A stretch of 14,905 bases of DNA, from contig NAOQ01000087.1 of assembly GCA_002751075.1 (NCBI GenBank), forward strand, positions 61,227-76,131, read 5' to 3'. Of the stretch, positions 1-7,929 are shown in pieces. How positions within the stretch are numbered: the first letter of the stretch is position 1; each line of letters begins with the position of its first letter. The notes below the pieces were generated by a model, which saw only the letters and a program-made list of their open reading frames with translations, ran no database searches and was not told where the DNA came from. The translations under genes and the position numbers were made by a program. This DNA is from Ichthyophonus hoferi. Its lineage: Eukaryota > Opisthokonta > Ichthyosporea > Ichthyophonida > Ichthyophonidae.

Positions 1-1233
1 TAGGTATAGGCTTGTATATACTCATGCACAAATAAACCTTGTATAAGTATGCTTAAGCCTATACTTTATATGCTAGTTATTAAATTAGATACCCATGTAG
101 GCATATATAGCATAATTTAATATAGTATAATATAATATAATACAATATAACATAATAAAATATAATTTAACTTAACACAATACAATAATACAATATGATA
201 TAATATATATATATATATTGTAGATAAAGAATAATAGTCCAATGACAACCAGTTGGTGATACATAATAACACACCATATGTAATGAAAATATACATATTA
301 ATATACACAAGGATAGTGATTAGAGTAGAGCTGGATAATATTTTATTATGGGTATATAACAAGGTGTATAGAAACACATTCACCCTATCAAAGATTAAAA
401 TACAGAAAATAAAATTATGTATTCAATATTACATAATATAATTATATATATAGTTGCAATTAACATAACTTTATCTTGTCAATACAACTTAACATCATAC
501 AAAGTAGTTAATTCCTTTTCCTTTCTCTATTATTAACAAGCGTGTGAAGAGTATATTTTGATAACGCAAACTTGAACATAAATATATATAAAGAACAGGC
601 AAAATATAATTAAACATAATACGTTATATATAGCAACTACACTAAAAATATATAAAAACTCCGGTATATGCACAAAATGGAATGTGTTGTGGGAGAAGAT
701 AATAAAAAGAAACAAAATAGAGAAAGACTTAAAAATATGATATAATAGTGTTACCCACTCGTAAAAGCACCCATTTTGATGTTTTAAAGTTGTTGGGAGT
801 CTAGCAGCTTAAGTAATTAGTGTTAAAAATACTTGAAACGTTCCTGTCAAAGCTTGTGTTTGTGTTTGTCTGTTTGAATGAAGTATGTTGGTGGAGGGTA
901 AACGCATTATATGTACTACATTATAAGAGAAACAAGAGAAAAAACACTTACAATATATAAAATATAGTATATTCTACAATACATAATATATTATATATAA
1001 AAATATGTAATATTTGTTATTAAGTCAAGTCCTCCATATAAATAATAAAAACGTAATTATAATGAAATAAGCCAATATTTATAATATAAACATATTTTTA
1101 ATTATATAATTAGTAAAAAAAAAGTGATTGTACGGTTTAATTACTGTTCATGTTTATATACATATCACACCACCCATCCATTCCCAACTATAGGAATGTA
1201 AACCTTTGCATAAAAGAGCAGATTCGCTGGTTT
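1..1233. other. AT-rich non-coding stretch
   Basis: I see no exon here that I can support. Stop codons are dense in all frames, and the few open stretches (for example 117-383 minus and 533-715 minus) consist of Tyr/Ile/Leu-rich translation of AT microsatellite sequence, without motifs. The stretch around 735-900 is slightly less AT-rich, with words such as a TTGTGTTTGTGTTTGTC run, but no open frame with splice sites could be built. It is probably intergenic. Confidence 0.6.
113..216. repeat. (TATAA)n-like AT microsatellite
   Basis: A degenerate five-base pattern (TATAA, with TATAC, CATAA and TAACA variants) runs for about 100 bases and ends in an uninterrupted TA run near 201-220. It is a simple-sequence tract. 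The open frame crossing it on the minus strand translates to repeated Tyr/Ile/Leu and is an artefact of this repeat. Confidence 0.7.
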
Positions 1234-1367
1234 ATTGGCTTACGATATGCCATTATTGGTCACTATGTTTGAGAAAAACGTAGTTTTTCTAGTTATTGGA
1301 TATTGGATGCCAATGATGTTATTAAATCAAAACTTATTTTTATTATGATTGGCTATTGAGTACCAAT
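1223..1367. repeat. ATTGG/CCAAT cluster A, with tandem units
   Basis: Seven ATTGG or CCAAT pentamers lie at 1234, 1255, 1295, 1302, 1310, 1348 and 1363. Two units starting at 1295 and 1348 (period 53) align well: both run ATTGG, TATTG, CCAATGAT, GTTATTAAA with a few changes and one base inserted. A weaker third copy starts at 1234. CCAAT is the binding core of the NF-Y factor, so the cluster may be regulatory. It could equally be a short dispersed repeat, since a related cluster lies at 12612-12712. Confidence 0.55.
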
Positions 1368-2729
1368 GATCGTTATTAAAGAAATGCTATTTTAACTTTT
1401 TAATCGTCCATTCGGAAGCTCAGCAATAAATTAAACAATGGCAAGTAATAAGTCCCAAAATAACTCGTTTAATCCAATCTGGTTACTATCAAAGTCAAGC
1501 ATACTATATAAGAAAAAAGTTTGAATAGTAAAATACTAGTTATAAATATATTCTTTTGTATTATGGACATGTCACAGTCCACCTAGCTAGCTACAATATA
1601 AAATATAAATTAGTATGAAATCTAATTTGTACATTCCAATTCGTATTATTGGATGCCGGCCAAAGCTTGTTTGAATACCCTGCCGATGACCCGGGAATTT
1701 CCGTATTCTTAATTCCACAGTAATAGAATTAATATAGTATTGCACATGTGTGTATGTCTTTGCTCTAAGTGTATTTACACGTGCTATGAAATACATAATA
1801 TTAGGCCAGAGTTATCATTTAGCACATTATATTATGATATTAATCCTCCTTTGTGAATATTTTTAAATTTTCTAAACTACACTCATTATAGGTTAGGCCA
1901 TGTTTTGTCTCATTTATATCCCAGGATATATATATATATATATATCTTACGGATTTCATAAATATCCCAGTACCAGGCCGGTTACTCTTATAAGTAAAAA
2001 CAACATCTGCATGAAAGGTTCCTTTGTAAAGTATTTATTTTTATAGAAGAAAATCATTATTGGCATACTTTCATATACGTTAACCTTTCTTCATGGTACC
2101 TTCAAGAATTATTAAATATAAGTCATGATTCGTTGGAATCAATGGAGCTTAGCTTTAGTGTTTTAGTTCATATAAAATATTATCTTAGCATAAAATAAAC
2201 TCTTTTCGCATTATAAAAATTGTTAATTATTTTTAGCTACTATAATTAAATTTTTTACAGAATTACGGCACATAATGTTTTACCAAATATCTTTATAAAA
2301 GTTTTTTTTCTTGGTTTTCTTTTATGTAGTACCAAAGTTAGATATATGGAGGTATAGATGTACAGTGTTTATTTGGGTATGTCAACCAATTAACCAATTA
2401 GTTACTAAAAAAATATAGATTAATTTAAGCTTTGGTAATAATGGGCTTGTATTGACGCAATTTAATACACTATAAAAATAGCGTACGTACTATTAAATAT
2501 AACGTATATCAGTGTGTTGTATCAAATATATCAAATATATAGCTTGTATTATAGCGTATGTATTATATTATGCTATAGTACATACTTAATATATTATAAT
2601 ATAGTATAGTATTTGGGTTTCCTTGTTTTCAATTCTCTTACTTTGTAGTTTTTATTATTGTATTTGACAAGTTTTCGACACATGATTTCTCTATGTATAA
2701 CGTAAAATCTTAAAGCAATTAGAAAGGAC
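1368..2729. other. AT-rich non-coding stretch upstream of the F-box gene
   Basis: No supported gene. It contains the open-on-both-strands island at 1619-1796, an (AT)10 tract at 1926-1945 and two close CCAAT boxes near 2385-2396 (CCAATTAACCAATTAG). The 200 bases before 2730 presumably include the promoter and 5' leader of the F-box gene. They are so AT-rich that no TATA-like word stands out, so no promoter is called. Confidence 0.5.
1926..1945. repeat. (AT)10 dinucleotide tract
   Basis: Twenty bases of uninterrupted AT alternation. It is flanked on both sides by the direct repeat TATCCCAG (1917-1924 and 1963-1970). Confidence 0.85.
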
Positions 2730-2766
2730 ATGTTGCCAGTTATATTGCCAAAAAATCCTCTCAAAG
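2730..2766 (+). CDS. Proposed first coding exon of the F-box gene
   Basis: ATG at 2730 starts MLPVILPKNPLK and leaves one base before the donor AAAG|GTAGGT. An in-frame TAA at 2703 makes this the first Met of its frame. Phase 1 matches all three candidate acceptors before the F-box. Support is splice-site quality and phase only, because 12 residues carry no domain information. Confidence 0.5.
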
Positions 2767-4848
2767 GTAGGTACTGGAAAATACAACACTATTATATTGA
2801 TCTGTGGTAGGTGCTAGTGACGCGTTCTCAGGATCAGGTTATCCGGGGTTGTTAGATAACTTTGATGTGGGCTCTTTAGAGAAAGAGTAGCCAACGAGCT
2901 TACCGGGTAACTCTTTGTAATAGTGGAGAGACCGTATAAGAATAGATAGATGTAAAATCATATTATACTGAAGTTTTTGCTAATAAGCGGTACAATCTTT
3001 TCATTAAAATGATAGTTATCAGCCAGGTTAGTTGCCTGTGTGGGTGTTTGTGGGGGATTTTATATAGTTAAATATATATTAATTAGTAGAAAAAGTTTTC
3101 TTTCTCATTCCAATGGCTAGCCAGCCCCATTTGTTTACTTACACAACTTGTTCTCTTTATTTATTTATTTTTCTCCTACCGATATCCACTCACCCAGCAC
3201 ATATAACCTCACCTGTTCTATATTTCCTCATCCTCCTTATACCTATAATTGATATACAACCTTTCCATACTTCTTCTCCCTTCCCCCTTCTCTATTACCT
3301 CTTTCCTACCCAATAGTATGCCCCATAGCAGCCCTTCCTGACGACATCCTCACAGCCATTATCAAAAAGCTTTCTCACAAAGACCGCCTTTCCTTCTCTC
3401 TTTCCTGTCAATGTCTCTCTCGTATCGCCCGGGGCCGACAGGCAGGGACAGTGTCGCTACGGTTTCCACCACCTAACATGAACTTAGACACTGCTTTATC
3501 TCTTCCAGGATTTTTTAAAGTTTGGAGACAGACTATAAGTAAGATAACTATAGACATATCATACTTCCAAATACTCTCTCAACTATCGTCTGGTGACGCC
3601 TTGATTGCGGCTATTACAGATATCTTTAGGAACCTTACTAATATTAGGAAGATAGTATTGGAATCATTTACCCCTCCCGCCACTATCACCCAAGGACAGT
3701 GGGTGACCTCCTTTGTCTATTCCCTTCTGGAAGCCATGGGTAAACATGTATATCATTTAAAAATAATAGGCCCTTGGAATCCAAATATCCGACCTACAGG
3801 AGGATTGTTTCCTACTTTATGCCCTCAATTAGTTAGTTTGTATCTGAATTTTGATAGTAATATCAGTCATACTATCGCAGGAGATATGGATTTGACATCA
3901 CTTGAAACCTGTCAAGGGTTGGAGAGGTTGTTTATTAATGGTAGAAACCACATGTATATATATAATCTGCCCTTTCTTCCTTCTCTCTCTTCAATCACAG
4001 TATGGGGACATCGTATTGAGGTAAATAACCTAGCCGCCTGCCTGAAACTAACAGAACTTGACCTTAGTTGGTACGAGATTAGTGCCCCTCTTCCGTCCTT
4101 AAAAACCAGCGGCCTTGTATCCGTTACACTGATTGATAACATTCCTATTGACAATGTACTTGACCGTGCAGGGACTCTGGATTTTTTACTTCAAAATAGC
4201 GACACACTTCATAAACTTAGACTAGAAAATATTGGATTAAGAGAATATATACGTATCAGGTTACATCACTTAAAACATCTGTCATTGAAAAACACAACCT
4301 TTCCTAATGAAGTGTTTTCCTTGAATGATCATAGCCACCTCCATACATTATATATAGATGGTGTGTACCACACAAGGAATCTTGGGTTACCTGTATATGT
4401 TACCGGGCAAAACGATCACAGTTTACATCAGCTTCACACTGTCAGTATAACACATTGTTCCTCTTTATCAGATATATCCCTCCTTCCCCCTACTATCATT
4501 TCCTTAACCCTGTCCTTCTGCCCTGCGCTCAGTGACCTTACTGTTATATCCACCATGAGTAACCTGACTCTACTTGACCTATTTTGTCTAGAACTAGTAA
4601 CTGATATTACTTTTCTTTCCGGTCATCCCTCCCTCCGTACCCTTGTTATCACCTATATGCCTAATGTTAATGTGTTACCACTCCTATCATGCCCCCAAAT
4701 GATAGAGGTGAGACAATTAGTAGATCATTTTGGCCCTGTACACCCTTCGGTAGATATCCTGAATAAAGAACTAAAAAAGGTAGGTCATTCTAATCCCATT
4801 ATACCTCTCGCTCTCTCTATATATATGTATATATCATTGTACTTTTAA
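2730..4848 (+). CDS. F-box and leucine-rich-repeat protein, probable SCF ubiquitin-ligase substrate adaptor
   Basis: Model: exons 2730-2766 and 3317-4848, 522 residues. The F-box (about residues 19-53) opens with LPDDILTAIIKKLSHKDRLS and continues through a SLSCQCLSRIARGR stretch; this fits the LPxDxLxxIxxxLxxxDxLxxxxVC pattern that binds Skp1. From about residue 115 to 500 come irregular leucine-rich repeats (for example LERLFING, LTELDLSW, LHKLRLEN, LKHLSLKN, ISLTLSFC), presumably the substrate-binding face of an SCF complex in cytosol or nucleus. The large exon has no in-frame ATG before 3478, yet the F-box is coded upstream of that, so an earlier exon is required. The ATG at 2730, with an in-frame stop at 2703, gives 12 codons plus one base and then AAAG|GTAGGT, the phase the F-box exon needs. 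The 550-base intron ends in a long pyrimidine tract and CCCAATAG. The start exon is inferred and the F-box/LRR assignment is firm. The 3' end is uncertain: a donor AAAAAG|GTAGGT at 4780 may replace the last 22 residues (hydrophobic) with exons at 5677 and 6466. The substrate is unknown. Confidence 0.75.
2767..3316 (+). other. Intron 1 of the F-box gene (proposed)
   Basis: It begins GTAGGT and ends in a roughly 80-base pyrimidine-rich run and TACCCAATAG. Its first 200 bases are less AT-rich than the surroundings (for example GTGACGCGTTCTCAGGATC at 2817-2835). The open frame from an ATG at 3113 falls in the pyrimidine tract and is not a credible exon. Confidence 0.45.
3317..4848 (+). CDS. Large F-box/LRR exon
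   Basis: An open frame runs from the last upstream stop (TGA at 3250) to TAA at 4846-4848. Coding is indicated by its length, more than 1.5 kb in an AT-rich background, by higher GC than its flanks, and by the F-box and LRR pattern. Acceptors at AG 3315-3316, 3327-3328 and 3330-3331 all keep the same frame. The first follows the pyrimidine tract directly and is preferred. Confidence 0.85.
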
Positions 4849-4860
4849 TGTATAAAAGGC

Positions 4861-4888
4861 GCATGCTTCTTGTTGTTTAGTAGCATGC
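4861..4888. other. Short hairpin after the F-box stop
   Basis: GCATGCT at 4861-4867 is complementary to AGCATGC at 4882-4888, with a 14-base loop. It lies just after the stop codon at 4848. It could be an RNA structure in the 3' UTR or chance; no known element is recognised. Confidence 0.35.
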
Positions 4889-5063
4889 ACTCTAGATTAA
4901 ATTATTAATAGTTAATATATATATGTATGCACATAACTGTTTTTTTTCATGTATAAGAAATGTATCTTTATCAGCATTAATAACTGATTACCCTTATTTT
5001 ATTGTCTGGATTTAAGCAAGAATTTAGTATTACCTAGTAACATGCAGTGTAGAGTTAAATTAT
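4878..5063. repeat. Diverged direct repeat of about 28 bases
   Basis: TAGTAGCATGCACTCTAGA plus TTAAATTAT (4878-4905) recurs at 5035-5063 with three substitutions and one inserted base. The copies are 157 bases apart in the same orientation. The origin is unknown. Confidence 0.5.
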
Positions 5064-5100
5064 AATAAGTCAGTGGCATTGGCCATTCACGACGGATATG

Positions 5101-5119
5101 TATATATATATATATATAT
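5101..5119. repeat. (TA)n tract
   Basis: Nineteen bases of uninterrupted TA alternation following GGATATG. Confidence 0.85.
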
Positions 5120-5275
5120 GTATCATGTAAGTTGTTACTCTATGAAGAGTATATATTTCTCTTTGTTAAGTGTTGATAAACTTTACTGTGTTTGTTGTTT
5201 AAGTGAGATTATCCTGTTACGCAGAAGACAGATATGATAACTTGTACTCTCAGTCCAATCCTTGAGTATTAAATT

Positions 5276-5281
5276 AATAAA
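5276..5281 (+). promoter_or_regulatory. Candidate poly(A) signal AATAAA
   Basis: AATAAA lies about 430 bases after the stop at 4848 and would serve the short form of the F-box transcript. In DNA this AT-rich the hexamer arises often by chance, so it is only a candidate. Confidence 0.3.
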
Positions 5282-5676
5282 GATTAACATTATATATATT
5301 CTAAAATTCATGCATACCTGTATCTAATCGTATTATATTTTCCCAGAGGTTTTCTTGTAACTTTATTATTTGTTTTCTTCTTCAAGCACACACATATATA
5401 TCCTTTCATTACACATTTCAATCATATAAATTTAAGTATATTTGTTTCTAATACACAGTTGTTGCTTATTGCGTTGTGGCTTAGCACGCGCTAGTTGCAG
5501 CTCTTACTTTTGTTTTTGGGCGTCCATTAAAATAGGAATTGCTTTTTTGTAGTACCTGCAAAACGAATAACCTTGTAAGGATGCATATTATTGCACTAAA
5601 TATATGTTGGTACAGGTTGAGCTCAACGCTTTGTCCTTGTATACTTTAATCAATTTGATTCTCTTTTTTACCTTAG

Positions 5677-5791
5677 ATGGAATCATCCATCTATGATGTA
5701 CAACCATCTATATTGAATCATAGATCACACTATTACAGGCATATATTTGACCTGCTGCATCTTTCCACTGCAGAGACGACAAATCTCACAG
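5677..5791 (+). CDS. Candidate internal exon, perhaps of the F-box gene
   Basis: The frame ATG GAA TCA TCC... is open for 51 codons to TAG at 5830. It is preceded by a strong acceptor (TCTCTTTTTTACCTTAG) and contains a good donor, CTCACAG|GTATAA, after 38 codons plus one base. The peptide starts MESSIYDVQPSILNHRSHYY and ends near TAETTNLT; I recognise no domain. Its phase-0 entry matches the phase-0 donor AAAAAG|GTAGGT at 4780 of the F-box gene. Its phase-1 exit matches the acceptor at 6465. It could instead be the first coding exon of a separate small gene, since the acceptor directly precedes an ATG. Confidence 0.45.
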
Positions 5792-6465
5792 GTATAACAC
5801 CTGTTTACACTGAAAGGCTTTTGTTGGAATAGCTATAATAATATAAAAACTACCTCTATTTGGAGAGAACTGATAAAAAAAAAAAAAAATACTCCTTAAT
5901 TATTTTTTGTTTTCAACTATATTTCTATGCATGTATGCTATTTGATTTGACTTTGCACTTATTTTCTGTGTTTTTTTTTTTGTTTTTGCTTCATTCCCAA
6001 TTCATCTATATTGGTATGTAGCCATTTTATGTATCATGCCTATTTTATTCTTTTGTATTGGAATCGCTTACTGTTTCAATTTAGCATTTTTCTACCCGTC
6101 GATTTGCTGCAATACTATACATCATTATAAGGCTATAAGTTTTATACTTACCACAAGTAACAAATACTATTTAAAATCAAAATTGTAAACATCCTTATGC
6201 ATCTATTGCCATAGATGTGTTGATTACATGCATATTTGTCCCTGCAATATTGAAAATCAAAAATAAAATAAATTATATCATATTCACACAATTTAACCAG
6301 CCTATTCATGATGCAGTATGGTATAAAACACCGGGAAAACAGTAAATAATTACCTATGATCTATGGTATAGACGGATGTTTACTCTTTATATTTATTGTA
6401 GAATGTAGTTATACAACTTATTATCCTGTGATTACATTTATTTTTATTTTTTAAAAAAATATCAG
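5792..6465 (+). other. AT-rich stretch, proposed intron
   Basis: No coding signal. It begins GTATAA after the candidate exon and ends AAAAATATCAG, a weak pyrimidine context. It includes a 15-base A run at 5875-5889 and an 11-base T run at 5971-5981. If the exon model is wrong, this is plain intergenic sequence. Confidence 0.4.
5875..5889. repeat. A15 homopolymer run
   Basis: Fifteen consecutive A residues. No retroposed body or target-site duplication was seen around it, so it is recorded only as simple sequence. Confidence 0.85.
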
Positions 6466-6590
6466 AAGCTGTTGAATTCGTGGATTCACTATCATTATCA
6501 CTATTCACAGTTATAGACTGTCTACCAACGTTGGCGTCTGTCTCCTCAAAACTACCATTACTACTTCTTTTGCAATATATTTTCCAATGA
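6466..6590 (+). CDS. Candidate terminal exon, perhaps of the F-box gene
   Basis: After the acceptor ATATCAG, a frame of AA plus 40 codons runs to TGA at 6588-6590. It reads EAVEFVDSLSLSLFTVIDCL followed by a Leu-rich end (KLPLLLLLQYIFQ). Joined in phase 1 to the exon at 5677-5791 it makes a 79-residue tail. Added to the F-box gene through the donor at 4780 it gives a 579-residue protein. AATAAA follows 168 bases after the stop (6758). The opposite strand is also open here (6380-6598) with a Ser/Asn/Asp-rich peptide, so the strand is not certain. No domain is recognised. Confidence 0.35.
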
Positions 6591-6757
6591 TTATTCAAAG
6601 AATCATTTTGTTGCTACGTATCTTGTTTGTATCATGCCTTAAAAGGCCTTTGCATAAATCTTACTGATATTGAGTTAATATCTCTATTTTTAGTCACTTA
6701 CCGTTAATCCAATGGTTCTACTCTGATTAATACATTAATATATAACTATTAACCAAT

Positions 6758-6763
6758 AATAAA
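6758..6763 (+). promoter_or_regulatory. Candidate poly(A) signal AATAAA
   Basis: It lies 168 bases beyond the TGA at 6590 and is the natural signal if the long F-box gene model is right. It is weak evidence alone because of the AT-rich context. Confidence 0.25.
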
Positions 6764-7842
6764 GAGGTTAGTAAGTAATTACTTCATACAATTATAATAT
6801 TTTAATTTGATCTACGTACTAGCTTATTTATAACAACAGTAATAACCATGATGAATTCCCAAGCTAGACTTCTCTATGCAATCTAGTCCCAATTAAATGA
6901 AATTAGTGACACTATGTACTTAAATAATGGTCATTAATTAGCCTCTAACTGTTACAAACCAATAGACACCTCATAACCATTCCAATTTCCGGAGTAATAG
7001 ATTGGATATGGCTCACATGGTTTTTGATTGAAACAATTGTACTATATTTACTTTTTCCCGATCTAATTAGTTAACGGTGATTGGATAAAATGAATAAAAA
7101 CAGCTACTGAAAAAGATGTGTTGCTTGTGGGAGCCAATACAAAATGAAATAATCCAAATGGTTGGCTACCTATCCGATTATCTAATAGATTATTTAATTT
7201 GATATCAGGTCTAGCAAAAACACTTGTGTACTTATTTACATAGATAAATACAATAGATACTTAGTTCATTTATATTACTATTGGCAAACCAGCTGAAAAG
7301 TAGGTTATTGAACTTCGCAATGTATTGTTTTCTTATTTAATTCTCTGTCTTAAAGATATTTTACCTAAAGTTAGAGAATAATGGACTGACTAAATATAAC
7401 CTAGAAATTGATGTTCATTCGGTAAAAACAGGACAACAATTTGTATTTCTTGTTTAATTATTACTAATTAAGTAACACTAACTGTAACACTAACTGATTC
7501 ATTTGTGTTTCCTTCACATAATAACTTTGGAACTTGTTTCTTTCTTTATAATATAACTCTATATTTACCTGTTGGGGCTATGATACAGTTTTTCTTTATG
7601 ATTTTCACTTTATTTTAACTATTTATCAATGACTTGGTTAAGGTAAGAAATAGTCACAGTGATGGTATTAGTGAATATTCATATATACCTATAAAATATC
7701 TAACCTAGTTTTTTGAGCTTGTTAGACGTAAAACTAAGACAATTTAGGTTATATCTTTCTCCCCACAGTATTATTTTGTACTTTTAATGAAGAATGTCCA
7801 AAGAGTGTGAAAAAACATGGACCTTGCTTGTGTTTTTAAAAG

Positions 7843-7848
7843 TATAAA
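7843..7848 (+). promoter_or_regulatory. Possible TATA box of the dehydrogenase gene
   Basis: TATAAA lies about 80 bases before the start codon at 7930, in a reasonable place for a short 5' leader. Similar words are frequent in the flanks, so confidence is low. Confidence 0.2.
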
Positions 7849-7929
7849 GCATAGTACATATTGACTGAAATAAAATATTTTCAGGTTATTTCTACTTCAG
7901 CAAAATCGTTTCTATAAAAACAACACAAG

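Larger units (their letters stand above)
4849..5676 (+). other. 3' flank or last large intron of the F-box gene
   Basis: AT-rich with no exon seen. If the protein ends at 4848, this is 3' UTR and intergenic DNA, with a candidate poly(A) signal at 5276. If the donor at 4780 is used, it lies inside an 897-base intron (4780-5676) ending in TCTCTTTTTTACCTTAG. It also contains a small hairpin, a diverged direct repeat (4878-4905 and 5035-5063) and a TA run at 5101-5119. Confidence 0.5.
6591..7929. other. AT-rich region upstream of the dehydrogenase gene, CCAAT-rich
   Basis: No gene supported. Seven CCAAT or ATTGG boxes lie between 6709 and 7138. Also present are a palindrome AAGTAATTACTT (6773-6784), a 12-base tandem duplication TAACACTAACTG (7473-7496) and a possible TATA box at 7843. 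The last part must hold the promoter and 5' leader of the dehydrogenase gene. Acceptor-like AGs (TTTTCAG near 7875, CTACTTCAG at 7900) leave room for a spliced 5' UTR exon. Confidence 0.5.

Noticed and set aside
117-441. Open frames on both strands near the left edge
   Set aside because: They are translations of AT microsatellite sequence, with Tyr/Ile/Leu runs and no splice context or motif.
3113-3316. Open frame MASQPHLFTYTTC... as the first exon or an independent protein
   Set aside because: It lies in the pyrimidine-rich end of the proposed intron and its Leu/Pro/Ser/Phe content reflects that. The only donor giving the right phase (GTTCTC at 3150) is poor.
3912-4154. Minus-strand open frame inside the LRR exon
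   Set aside because: It is an antisense shadow of the strongly supported plus-strand coding exon.
5875-5889. A15 run as the tail of a retroposed copy
   Set aside because: No SINE or processed-gene body, Pol III boxes or target-site duplication was found next to it.
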